Positions 20,705 to 30,867 of a stretch of DNA of 36,325 nucleotides are shown in pieces (position 1 is the stretch's first letter; each line of letters opens with the position of its first letter). The stretch comes from a virus. Below the pieces are notes generated by a model. It ran no database searches, was not told the origin of the DNA, and saw only the letters and a program-made list of their open reading frames with translations. The stretch lies in the IMG/VR virus record IMGVR_UViG_3300005613_000205, positions 1-36,325 of that record; one strand, 5' to 3'. Position numbers and translations under genes: made by a program.

Positions 20705-23700
20705 AGCAGTCATTAGAGCTTGCATAATTTTGAAGAATCTAGCGTTGCCTGACATCTTTTGTAAATTGTTATCAAAGTTTTTAGGTTTTACACCAGCAGC
20801 CTCAGATGCAGCTCTTACTTTTTGATAGGTATTGCCAGGGTTATATTCATAGATACTTTCCATACTTTGTCTGATATCTTCATCAGCCGCACTTTTGGCT
20901 AGGTTAAAAGCATCTTGAGTAGGTTGTTTTATAACATCCCTGAAGAATCTGTAGGCGGCAATTCCGTTAGCAAGATCAATAGCAGTTTGATCCTTGTGTT
21001 GGAATTCATTTTCGTACCAAGAAGTAGGATCTTGAACTCCTGTCATGCTATATGCAATATCAGAACCAAAGTCAGCCACACCTAAAAGACCAAGTAGAGA
21101 TCCTGCAATAATTCTTCCTGTTGGAGTCAGGTTTTCTCCTTGATCTCTATTTAGATCTTCTTTGACCTTATCTGGATTGTAGATAGCATACTGTAAGAAA
21201 GCATAGGCTGTACTCATCATCGCAGTAGTTACTAAAGCAGCAGTAGCATTAGCTCTTGACTTTGACAACATAGGTCCGCCTTGAGGACTGGCAGCCCTTT
21301 GTAGTAGAGGTACAACCATCTTCTGATACTGAGCTACACCAAAACTTCTAAACTGTCCAATAAGCTGTAAGAAAGGAGAACTCATAAAGAGTGGTAAATC
21401 TCCTGCATCTGGTCTTACAACATTTTGACCAACCCAGTTATATACTGGTGTTAAGATTTTTGATCTATAACTAGGAGGCATAACTCTATCGTGCATCAAA
21501 GATCCTAAATCGTAGTATTTTATTCCATTCTTTACTCTTGGTTTATGTCTTTCTAAAGATGCTCTCATAACTAAAATAAAAGATCTAAAACTACTATAAG
21601 AAAACCCTAGTTGTGCAAAGACTGGTTTTGGGATAATACCGTGTATGATATCATTACCTCTGCTGTTTTTAACAGATCTACCAACATCGGTTGTTAAAAT
21701 TTCAATTTGTTCAGGAGTAAGTTTTTCAATTCTTCTGATTAGTTTAGTCATAAAGCTATTGAATACAATCTCTTGAGACTTCTTAGTGATAAAGTTTAGA
21801 GAAAAGTATTTACCTAATTTAGGTAGTTTATCAGATCCTGGAATAAGTGGGAACAGGTTTCCTTCTGCTCCTGAGTCAATTGCGTTATCTAAATACTTTT
21901 CTACTCCTCTTACAACTTTATCTTTAGCAGATGGTCTACCTACTTCTTCGGGTTTTGCAGCAGCAGTAGTTATTGGGTTATTTTCGTCAAAGACAAGCGA
22001 TGCTCTAGTAGATCCAGTGTTTCTATATAACAAGCCCTCTGTTCCCACACCAGCACCGTACATAACATCAAGAAGGAAACCTTGTTTTTTTTCTAGTTCA
22101 GCAATTTGTCTTTGAAGCTCAAACACTTCTTCAGTAGTTCCCTGCTGTCTGCTTAGTCTTTCAACCTGCCTTTGTAGCTTATCAATCTGGGGTTGGAAGT
22201 TTTCAATGCTTTGAGCACCATCAATAACCTGAGAGATAATTGGAATCTTGCTAACAAGTCTTTGCATATTTCTGGCGGTTACAACAGAAAGCTCAACCAT
22301 AGCAGGAATACCAAATCCAGCAACACTAGCAGCGTTAGCTCCTTTTTGCATTAGTCTAATAAAGTCACCAACCTCTCGTTTGTGGTTGTTTTTAACCTTT
22401 CCAGTAATGACAGACTCCATGTACTCAAGCATACGAAGACTCTCACGAACATTGGTTACTTTACCAGCCTTTACTAAAGCGTCTAGCTCTGATTTGATAA
22501 GGTTAAATATCTCTGAAACACTTTCAAATCTAACTATATTTCCATCAGCATCTTTTACATTAGCTGCTTTAAGTCTATCGTTGAATTCAGCAATAAAGGC
22601 GTCTTCCATCGCAACATCAATAACTCTTTTTCCTTGATATTCGATGTCATCAAGACCATAATAAGCACCAAGATCAGCTAATGAAAATCCTTCAATAGTA
22701 GAATCGGTTGCATCTATTTTTGATCCAATTTTAGATTTACCTTTTATTCTTTTATATTCTTCATTTTTAGTGACATTCTGGTCAATAGCTACTGTGTGTT
22801 TCTTTTCAGTATTAACCTTAATGCCAATCTCATTGTTTTGTATATTTTCTATTGCGAATTGTTCTTCTGGGCTGAGATTTCTTTTATTGGAAAACTTCTC
22901 ATCAAACATAGCTCCATAAAGATCTTCAAAGAAAGTATCTATATCTTTTAGAGTTTCCATGTTATCAAGAACTTCTCTTATACTTTCTTTGATAGCTGGC
23001 ATGTCAAGGTTTCCATTTTTGTCAAGTGTAACTTCAAAGTTATATTTTAATTTAATTCTGTTTAAAACGTTACTGTTTAATCCTATCGTAAAATTAGTAT
23101 TTAAAAACTTAACTTTAAGTCCATTCTTAAGTTGACTAAGATGCTCAATACCACCATTAACAAAAGTCTTTTTATTACGATCAAAACGAAGATTTTGATT
23201 ACTTTCAATAGCTCTTTCTATTTTAGGAAGTATTGTAGTCTCATATCTTTGTCTTTGTTCAGGAGTTAAGGCATCTATTCCTTTTTCTTCAACAATGCGT
23301 ACAATAGAGTTATCTTCAGCAGTAAGTCTATTACGTTTATCTTTTAAGAATCTAATTGCAGCCCCTATTTCAGTAGGTCTGTTAGAAACTTTTGTAATAG
23401 CTTCTAGTAATAATGGTTTCAGAGAAGCAACAGAACCGAAAAATGATTTAAATTCAGATCTTGGGAACAATTCATCAAGTAATGTCTCAGCTAACTCTTG
23501 ATCTGATATTCCTTTATATTGGCCCTGATCAAACTCTGGGAATACTTCTTTTAATCTTCTTACATCTAAATGCTCTCTTATTAGCCTGGTTACAATCTTT
23601 CTATTTGCCCGTGGAAGGCCATCAAGAAGATTTAGCTGTGAGAGAACGGTAAGATTTCCAGAACGAATCTCAGCTAAAATAAGATAAGCTAGTAGATTCT

Positions 23701-26700
23701 TTGCACCCGTACTCAAAGGAAGTCCGTTGCTATTCTCTAACTCAAGAGAATCACTTATGACTCTTTCTAGTTGTCCATCTTCTAAAACCCTATCTAAACT
23801 AATTAAAGAATCATTAGAAAGAATATTTAGTTGCGCTCGTTCATAGATAATTTTACGTAAGGGATGATCCACAGGAAGTGCTCTTGCCATACTTTGTCTA
23901 ACCCTATCTACTTTAGCCATATGGTCTATAACTTGAACCACATTACTAATTTTTACTTCTCTATCTGTTGTAGTTCTAATGTCTAACTCTTCAGGAATGG
24001 TAAATCCAAGCTCCTCTATATCTGTTAAAAAGTCTATTAGACTTTCAGTGGTTCTTAGTCTTTGGAATATCTCATTAGCGGTTGGAACTTTTTCGTCATT
24101 TAAAAGAGCTTTTTCTCTAGCCCACTTTACACCCTCATAAAGAACTGTTAGTATCTCATCAAACCTTTCTGGTGTTACATTTAGGGTTTTTATCAGATAG
24201 GCTTGCTTCTTTCTAAGAGTGTCCATCTTACCTAAGAAGTTACCAAGTAGTCTGTTTCTATACCTAGCTATACCATAACTAATTGGGCTTCTGGCAGCGT
24301 GGTGATCACCAGCATTGTAAAGTTTTCCATTAACTTTTTCAAATAGCTCTGATCCAAATACCATTCTTCCTATCATTCTAATAACACCAAGCTCATTAGC
24401 TCCTGCTCTTGATCGAGCAGATCTTAGGAAGTTTAGTTCTGGAAAAGATCTTGCAAATGCTGTAAATGGTATGTCTGATCCAATATTAGCTATCCATTCT
24501 CCAATAGTATTTACAACCTTTCCTCCTGCGGTTGACCAATACCTCTCTAACTCTACAAGTCCTCTTTTGCGACTTACGTTGTTTCTGAAAGATCCTCTAG
24601 TCAAGACCTTAAGATCAGAAGCAATAAAACCCATTCTCTGAGCAATATTCTCAGATAACGCTCCAAACAGTTTGAAAGGAAGCTCTAAGAAATCACCAAT
24701 ATTGATTCTCCCTGATTTAGGTCCAGAAGGACGCCTGCGGCCACCGCCTAAACCTGGATCTTCTGGTGGATCTATAATCGTTTTTAGTGTTTCGTTTAGT
24801 GTATAGTCACTATAAATATCATCCAAGTTCTCATAATAAAACTCCTCTAGAAACTCCCTGTAAGTGGCTCGCTTTTCTTTAGAGATAAGATCTTTTATAA
24901 AGTCTTTTGCTTTATTGAAATCAAAATCTAAAGTTTTTATAACCTGAGTCAGAGCCTTAGCAATTCCTTCCTCAGTTCGTAAAATAGTTAAATCATTTAG
25001 TAAAAAGTCAGCAAACTCATCAGCAGTTGTAAGTAAGCTAAATTTTTCTAACTTTTCTGTTTGAGCTTTTCTAATTACTTGCTCTGCTGTAATTGTAGGA
25101 TCAAAAGTAGTATACTTGACCCGTTGCTTAGGCTTTCCAAAGTTATCAAACTTTAGTCTAGAGATTAGACTTTCTGCATTTTCTACATAGTTATCCATAG
25201 CCCTATCAATAACATTCCTTACTTCTTCTGGGAAGTTATCGTACATTGGGCTATTTAGAACATCTTTAAACCTTTCTTTTATAGTTGCAATTCTTTGTGT
25301 AGCATCTGCAATTCTTTCAGCTAGTTTAGCATCTGTAAGCCTTGCTAGATCGTCAGTAGAGAATCGCACAGCAGCAAGCTCTAGATCAAAATTAAGGAAA
25401 GTGTCAATGTTATCGAAAATCTGTTTTACATCATCAGGAATGACAGCATTTGCATACTTATCAGTAAGCCCCTTTATAAAGGTTTTTAGTTCAAACCTGA
25501 TCTGTTGAGCAGCGGCTCTTGGAAGTTGAGCATCATCAAATACACCTGATCTTAGGAAATCTAGACGCTGGTAGTTTACTGAAACCTCTGGATAAGGCTC
25601 ATCAAGGGCTGCTAATAAATGAACTTGATTTATGCTTTTCTGAATGTTTTCCTCTATAGAGTCCAGAACCTCTAAATAAGCAGCACTATCTGTTTTTTGT
25701 TTGGCTGATCGTACTGAGTTTAGTTTTGTTTCTAATTCAATTCTGATTCTTTGAACCTGATCTTCTATGACTGACTTGCTTGTTTCCATATCAAACTTAT
25801 CAGCCCAATCTCTTACAGTCTTGTCAAAGAACTCAGCATACTTACCTAAAGACTCAGTAAGACTATCGTAAATGTCTTGTACAAAAGGATCTTTTTCTAG
25901 ATTAGCAAACTTTTCTGCTCGACTTTTGTAGTAACGCACCTCAGAGTTCAGGTCTACAATATCTCCATCAGACAATCCAAAATAGTCTCGATTATCAATC
26001 ATGTACTGAGCAATTTTGGCTTGTCTGTTGAAGTACTTAGTTTTTTGTTTTACGCTATTTGGGTTTAGATGAGAAAGAACCTGCTCAACATTAGCAACCC
26101 AACGCTTCCATCCTTCTTGTCTTGAGCTTGGAAGAAGAATAGCTTCCAGTCGTTCTGGTAGACCCATAGGTCCGATTGGGCCAAGAATAGCCTCAATATC
26201 CCCCTCTGTTGGAACTCTACCCTTAGTCGCCTTGCGTAGTTCTTGAGCAATCTTTTCTAGTTCAAGAGTTACAGTTCTATGAAGACCTCCAACAACATAA
26301 GCACTATCTTCAAGAATTTGTTTTAGGTTTTCTCCTTTGGATAAAGCATCAGCAATATAAGCATAAGTAATATTATTTGCTACACTAAACCCAAAAACAA
26401 AATCCTCAGCAAAGGGGAAGTAGTTTGCGTATACAGCCCTGTAATATAGCTCAAAGTCCATATCAGTAATGTGAGGAATGTCTTTCATAACTACATCCAT
26501 AGGAATATAGTGTAGTCTATCAGTAAGGTTATTTACTACAGCCTCTTTGAATGAAGTAGGTGCAAAGATATTGCCTGTCATTCCAGCGAGCTTTGCTCTA
26601 AACTTGAATAAATCAAATCGAGTTCTATTGGCTGGATCAATACCAAGAGCATTATATACTCGTTCTAACTGTGGAGTTTGTCTATCCTTAAGAGCAGCCC

Positions 26701-29700
26701 GAGAATCAGCTTGCTCTAGTCTATCCATAGCCTCAAAAACATCTGATAGTCTAGAAACTAATTGAGGTAATGCAGCACCATCATAATCAAAATCAAAGTA
26801 TGCTGAATCTAGTTCTAAATCAGAGAATGTTGCAGCAATAGTTTTTAAGAAATCATCAAACTCTTTTAGGGTTTCCTTTAGAGCTTTAGTGCTGAACAGA
26901 GTCTGAGTGTCTAAGAGTGGGTTGTAAGGATCACTCAGCATATGGAATGAATCCCACATAATAGGCATCTTGCCTTGACCACCAACTCGGTTACTCCAAA
27001 GTCGTCTCAGAGTTTTATATACTTCTTTTTTAGGTAGGTTATATCGTTTAGCAAGCTCTTGTGCGTAGCTTTTTAGCTCTTTGCTACTGGCAAAAGGAGT
27101 GTTTAGATCTTTAGCAAGATCATCAGCTAAGGACTGTAGGATCTTCTCACGAATTTGAATTCGTCTTTCAAATGCGTTCTTGACCAAACCTGCTGGATCA
27201 ATACCTGTTACCTTGTGGAACAGCTTGTTCATAGCACTAAAAAGTTTAGCGATAGGACCAATAAAAAGATCCATGCTGATATACCCCCCTTTATCGCTAC
27301 TTGGTGGTCTTCTTCGTAGTGGTTTCTTTGGTTTCTTTTGGCCTTTTAGCTGATCCATAACCTGTTGTCTGGTGGAACGAAGGTAGTTCTCACCAGTAAC
27401 GACATCAGCCATAAAGGCTTCTAAGTTAGCTCTCTCAGTAAAGATAACACCAACCTTCATACCTAACTCTTCTAGAGCTTTGGATGTTGTTTCGAGCATA
27501 CTTTGATAAACTTGATTCTTCTCTGCGATTATCTTTTGTGCTCTTGGGTTTTGATTCTTAGGATCTGTTGCTCTAGCGTTGTTTTGGGCAATATACCTAT
27601 TTATATCTGCTTGACGCTTAAGTAACTTTACAGCATTATCTAAAATGCGCTTTGAGTAAAGGTACTTATTCTTCAGCCTTTCAAAGGCACGAAGAGCAAA
27701 ACGAACTCTCTTGAAACTTTCTGGTTGTGACCTTTGCCAAGAAGCATACTCTTTTAGTCTAGCTACGGTTTCTGGCTTTGGTTTAGTTACAAAAGGCTTG
27801 CCGTAGGATGGACGACCAGTAAGCTGATAGTCTAAATCCTTGTTCAAGTATTCCCCAGCAATCTCTCTTAGAACTTCCATTGGAGCACCTAGATCTCTTA
27901 TAGGTTTTCCTCTTGATCCCCCAATTGGTCTTCGAGCCCAAATATCTTCCCAGAGAGTTGAATGTCCTTCCATAGCTGCTCTAAGCGCAGCAAGTTCTCC
28001 TTCTACACCATCATTTAGTGATTTGAGAGCAGCAAGTTCAGCGTCAGTTAGATCAATCTCTTTTTTTGCCCATAGAAGCTCAAGGGTTCTAATCTTTGAA
28101 GCAAATACAGCTAGAGCTTTCTCTGCGCTAACGTTTTCTCCAACACTTCCCAGAATCTTAGATCCCTTTATTTTATCAAAAATTCCTTTTAGGACTGGAT
28201 TCCTCTCAAACTCACTTAAAGCAAACTGGAGTCCTACAGGATCCTCAAAGATCTTAGGAACCAAAGCATCTTTTTCAAGTATGGTCACATCCCCTTCTGC
28301 TCTTAGCGCAAGTGTAGCGGCTAGAATAGCATCATCAACATCCATTCCCTTTTCTTCTATAAGCTCAAGAGCCCTTAGAACAATAGGAGAAGCATCAGGA
28401 TCATCCTCAAGAACCTCTATAAGTCTGTGAACCTGTCCATAGTCTTCAAGATCAGCTAGGTTTTCTGCTTCTAAACTTCTTTGATTCTTTTTATCAGCTT
28501 GCTTTCTTGCTTGTGCTTCTAGCTTTCCTCTTTTTTGAATAAGAGCTTCAAGGGCTGGAATAACTCCGTTCTCATCCAAAGCAACAAGATCAGCAATAGG
28601 AACCTTGATCTTTCTTTTCTTGGGAAGTTCTCCTTGAAGCTCGTTTGTTCTGTAGTATTCTAAAAGGTTCTTTATGGAAAAATCACCAAGTTCCGAACTA
28701 TCACCAATGATTCTGAGGATACCTTCTGATAAACCTAACTTGTAAACAACACCTGCTAATTTTTCTGCATTAGAAAGGTCGCTGTTTGCTATAATTACTG
28801 CTTCTCTAAACTTTTGAACTGTAGGATTATCAATATTCTGGTCAGAAATGTCAAATAACCTATAGAAAAACCTAGATACAAAGGGAGCATTGTCATCAAC
28901 AACTTTGTCTATACGCTCTTCAAACTTAACTCTTTCTTTTGTCTTAGGACCTCTTTGCTGAATTCTCTCAATTTCATCTAAAGTATAACCCTTGTCGAAC
29001 AGATCAATAATACCTTGTGCGTCATACCCAGCAACAGTTCCGTCTACTGGTTCATCTATTAGACCACGACTAGCAGCATTATCTATAAGCTCTCTTTCAA
29101 CATCAGATAAGACATATAAAGGAATTCTAGGCTGAACACGCTCTGCTGGAGGAAGAATATCTTGCTCAGGATCACCACCAACTCTTTTAAGAGAGGGCGT
29201 ATCTCCTTTAGCTCTATCAACAATAACTACTTCACCATCAGAACCAATGAAGACATCAGCGTCGTCTAGGTTGTAGTCATCTTTATCTAAACGAGCTTTA
29301 GCATCATCAGGCTGAGTAGCTTCATCCAGAATATTTTTTACTTCTTGAGCAACTTTTGCTACATCATCAAGAGATTTACCAACTTGATCTGCTGCTTGTA
29401 CTTTAGCTTCGGCTGCTTTTATCTTTTTGGCTGCTCTTGCATTGAAAGCATCTAAACCTGTAGCAGCACTTTCAAAACCTACACCAAGCAAAGCTCCAAT
29501 ACCAAATGCTGATTTTAGATCAGCAGGATTTCTCATTGGATCTGATTCTTTACTATAAGCGTGCATATAAGCAGCGGCTTCCATTCCTCCAACTGTACTA
29601 TCAAAAAGAGCTCTACCAAAAAAGGCTTTAGCTCCTTCCTTTCCAAAAAGACTAGTAGCACTTGCTCTTGCTAGTCCAGCAGTTCCAAAACCCATCAGCA

Positions 29701-30862
29701 ATCCAACAGGATCAGCAAAGCCTATACCACCTTGCATAGCTAGTCTACCAAGTTGTAGGTCCGCACCAAGTACATTGTAGTTATCAAAATACCCAGCATA
29801 AGCCTCTTCAAAAGCTACTGCGTTCTTGAAAGCCTGATCTACAGCAAGAGCTTCTGTAACACTTTTTGATTGAAGAACTCTTGTGACCATCTCTTGAGAC
29901 ATGCCTTCAGTAATCTCATCAAATAAGTCCTGGTGATCTTTCCAGCTAAATGCGGGATCAGCAGGAAGAAATCTAGCAATATTATCAGAAGATCTCACGT
30001 CTTCTTGTTGCATATTAGCTAGTGGATTTCTTTCATTTATAGCTTTCCTAGCTGCTTCTTTTGCTAAAGCACTACCATAGTTGTAAACAACATCATGAGT
30101 CATTCCAGTTTGGAAGTGTTGTCTAGCTAAATAGTCAGCAATCTCTCCGTATCTCTGTATTCCTGTAGGAGTACCTACATCTTCTGGATTAAGATCCTCT
30201 ATTTTGTCAGTTTTGAAGATTGCTTTTCCAGTCTGATCTCTAGTCATATAAGGTGAAAGACTAAAGACACCCATGTTTGTAGCGAAAGCTCTTTGTCTTT
30301 CTAATACTGCTTCCTTTCTTTCGTTTCCAAGAACATCAAAAAATGGAATGTTATAATCTATAAGCGTAGTTCTTTCTATAGGAGCTACATCTTTGAAGAA
30401 GTTGTCTTGAAAAGCCTTTCTTCGAGCAGGTAAATCGTCAAACTTAGTTTCATTTAAGACATAATCATAAAAGCCCCCCATGTAATCTCTGACCGCCTGG
30501 GGAGAATACTGAATAGGATCGGGGTTTTGTTGTAAATATAGTGCTTGATAAGCGTCAACAAGTTGTTTGTTTTTTGGTCCTCCTAAATCAAAAGATCTAA
30601 CTGCATTATTTAAAGCAGCAGTAGTCTTTCCCTCTCTTAGAAGTCTATTGTACTCACCAGTATCTCTATCTACTTGAGTTAGTCTTTCTACTTCTTTAGA
30701 GATATCTTTAGTTACACTCGCACCAGAAGGTTGAGGCCATCTAAATCTAGTCGTAGTTACAGCCTCATAAACCTTTTTTCCAGCCTCTTTTAGAAGAAAC
30801 TCTCTCCAATCTCCTTCTTTACGAGGTCTATATCCAGACTCAAAGTTAAAACGATCTTGCAT
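20693..30862 (-). CDS. giant internal virion protein (T7 gp16-like), 3389 aa
   Basis: This is an ejected core protein that in T7 builds the trans-envelope DNA channel. Two regions resemble T7 gp16: residues about 370-470 (LGRLAMQGGIGFADPVGLLM, then GALLGVGFESAATGL) and the last about 540, with AMVELSVVTARNMQRL near 2855 and LFMSSPFLQLIGQFRSF near 3160, followed by hydrophobic LVTTAMMSTAYAFLQYAI. T7 gp16 has 1318 aa; here about 1,900 extra, mostly helical residues lie between them. I see no lytic transglycosylase motif at the N-terminus, where T7 has one. Two Arg/Pro linkers (near 1175 and 2035) may divide modules. At 10.2 kb it fills over a quarter of the window. Confidence 0.88.
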   Translation of the reverse strand: MQDRFNFESGYRPRKEGDWREFLLKEAGKKVYEAVTTTRFRWPQPSGASVTKDISKEVERLTQVDRDTGEYNRLLREGKTTAALNNAVRSFDLGGPKNKQLVDAYQALYLQQNPDPIQYSPQAVRDYMGGFYDYVLNETKFDDLPARRKAFQDNFFKDVAPIERTTLIDYNIPFFDVLGNERKEAVLERQRAFATNMGVFSLSPYMTRDQTGKAIFKTDKIEDLNPEDVGTPTGIQRYGEIADYLARQHFQTGMTHDVVYNYGSALAKEAARKAINERNPLANMQQEDVRSSDNIARFLPADPAFSWKDHQDLFDEITEGMSQEMVTRVLQSKSVTEALAVDQAFKNAVAFEEAYAGYFDNYNVLGADLQLGRLAMQGGIGFADPVGLLMGFGTAGLARASATSLFGKEGAKAFFGRALFDSTVGGMEAAAYMHAYSKESDPMRNPADLKSAFGIGALLGVGFESAATGLDAFNARAAKKIKAAEAKVQAADQVGKSLDDVAKVAQEVKNILDEATQPDDAKARLDKDDYNLDDADVFIGSDGEVVIVDRAKGDTPSLKRVGGDPEQDILPPAERVQPRIPLYVLSDVERELIDNAASRGLIDEPVDGTVAGYDAQGIIDLFDKGYTLDEIERIQQRGPKTKERVKFEERIDKVVDDNAPFVSRFFYRLFDISDQNIDNPTVQKFREAVIIANSDLSNAEKLAGVVYKLGLSEGILRIIGDSSELGDFSIKNLLEYYRTNELQGELPKKRKIKVPIADLVALDENGVIPALEALIQKRGKLEAQARKQADKKNQRSLEAENLADLEDYGQVHRLIEVLEDDPDASPIVLRALELIEEKGMDVDDAILAATLALRAEGDVTILEKDALVPKIFEDPVGLQFALSEFERNPVLKGIFDKIKGSKILGSVGENVSAEKALAVFASKIRTLELLWAKKEIDLTDAELAALKSLNDGVEGELAALRAAMEGHSTLWEDIWARRPIGGSRGKPIRDLGAPMEVLREIAGEYLNKDLDYQLTGRPSYGKPFVTKPKPETVARLKEYASWQRSQPESFKRVRFALRAFERLKNKYLYSKRILDNAVKLLKRQADINRYIAQNNARATDPKNQNPRAQKIIAEKNQVYQSMLETTSKALEELGMKVGVIFTERANLEAFMADVVTGENYLRSTRQQVMDQLKGQKKPKKPLRRRPPSSDKGGYISMDLFIGPIAKLFSAMNKLFHKVTGIDPAGLVKNAFERRIQIREKILQSLADDLAKDLNTPFASSKELKSYAQELAKRYNLPKKEVYKTLRRLWSNRVGGQGKMPIMWDSFHMLSDPYNPLLDTQTLFSTKALKETLKEFDDFLKTIAATFSDLELDSAYFDFDYDGAALPQLVSRLSDVFEAMDRLEQADSRAALKDRQTPQLERVYNALGIDPANRTRFDLFKFRAKLAGMTGNIFAPTSFKEAVVNNLTDRLHYIPMDVVMKDIPHITDMDFELYYRAVYANYFPFAEDFVFGFSVANNITYAYIADALSKGENLKQILEDSAYVVGGLHRTVTLELEKIAQELRKATKGRVPTEGDIEAILGPIGPMGLPERLEAILLPSSRQEGWKRWVANVEQVLSHLNPNSVKQKTKYFNRQAKIAQYMIDNRDYFGLSDGDIVDLNSEVRYYKSRAEKFANLEKDPFVQDIYDSLTESLGKYAEFFDKTVRDWADKFDMETSKSVIEDQVQRIRIELETKLNSVRSAKQKTDSAAYLEVLDSIEENIQKSINQVHLLAALDEPYPEVSVNYQRLDFLRSGVFDDAQLPRAAAQQIRFELKTFIKGLTDKYANAVIPDDVKQIFDNIDTFLNFDLELAAVRFSTDDLARLTDAKLAERIADATQRIATIKERFKDVLNSPMYDNFPEEVRNVIDRAMDNYVENAESLISRLKFDNFGKPKQRVKYTTFDPTITAEQVIRKAQTEKLEKFSLLTTADEFADFLLNDLTILRTEEGIAKALTQVIKTLDFDFNKAKDFIKDLISKEKRATYREFLEEFYYENLDDIYSDYTLNETLKTIIDPPEDPGLGGGRRRPSGPKSGRINIGDFLELPFKLFGALSENIAQRMGFIASDLKVLTRGSFRNNVSRKRGLVELERYWSTAGGKVVNTIGEWIANIGSDIPFTAFARSFPELNFLRSARSRAGANELGVIRMIGRMVFGSELFEKVNGKLYNAGDHHAARSPISYGIARYRNRLLGNFLGKMDTLRKKQAYLIKTLNVTPERFDEILTVLYEGVKWAREKALLNDEKVPTANEIFQRLRTTESLIDFLTDIEELGFTIPEELDIRTTTDREVKISNVVQVIDHMAKVDRVRQSMARALPVDHPLRKIIYERAQLNILSNDSLISLDRVLEDGQLERVISDSLELENSNGLPLSTGAKNLLAYLILAEIRSGNLTVLSQLNLLDGLPRANRKIVTRLIREHLDVRRLKEVFPEFDQGQYKGISDQELAETLLDELFPRSEFKSFFGSVASLKPLLLEAITKVSNRPTEIGAAIRFLKDKRNRLTAEDNSIVRIVEEKGIDALTPEQRQRYETTILPKIERAIESNQNLRFDRNKKTFVNGGIEHLSQLKNGLKVKFLNTNFTIGLNSNVLNRIKLKYNFEVTLDKNGNLDMPAIKESIREVLDNMETLKDIDTFFEDLYGAMFDEKFSNKRNLSPEEQFAIENIQNNEIGIKVNTEKKHTVAIDQNVTKNEEYKRIKGKSKIGSKIDATDSTIEGFSLADLGAYYGLDDIEYQGKRVIDVAMEDAFIAEFNDRLKAANVKDADGNIVRFESVSEIFNLIKSELDALVKAGKVTNVRESLRMLEYMESVITGKVKNNHKREVGDFIRLMQKGANAASVAGFGIPAMVELSVVTARNMQRLVSKIPIISQVIDGAQSIENFQPQIDKLQRQVERLSRQQGTTEEVFELQRQIAELEKKQGFLLDVMYGAGVGTEGLLYRNTGSTRASLVFDENNPITTAAAKPEEVGRPSAKDKVVRGVEKYLDNAIDSGAEGNLFPLIPGSDKLPKLGKYFSLNFITKKSQEIVFNSFMTKLIRRIEKLTPEQIEILTTDVGRSVKNSRGNDIIHGIIPKPVFAQLGFSYSSFRSFILVMRASLERHKPRVKNGIKYYDLGSLMHDRVMPPSYRSKILTPVYNWVGQNVVRPDAGDLPLFMSSPFLQLIGQFRSFGVAQYQKMVVPLLQRAASPQGGPMLSKSRANATAALVTTAMMSTAYAFLQYAIYNPDKVKEDLNRDQGENLTPTGRIIAGSLLGLLGVADFGSDIAYSMTGVQDPTSWYENEFQHKDQTAIDLANGIAAYRFFRDVIKQPTQDAFNLAKSAADEDIRQSMESIYEYNPGNTYQKVRAASEAAGVKPKNFDNNLQKMSGNARFFKIMQALMTALEE

Positions 30863-30867
30863 AATAT

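Noticed and set aside
27840-28430. Plus-strand frame of 196 codons opposite the giant gene
   Set aside because: Serine-rich low-complexity product typical of the antisense frame of Ala/Glu/Leu-rich coding sequence, no ribosome-binding site, wholly inside a well-supported gene.
20693-30862. Idea that the giant protein is an N4-type virion RNA polymerase (also about 3,500 aa)
   Set aside because: I found no T7/N4 polymerase motifs (catalytic Asp motif A, K...YG motif B, HDS motif C), while both ends match gp16-type ejection proteins.
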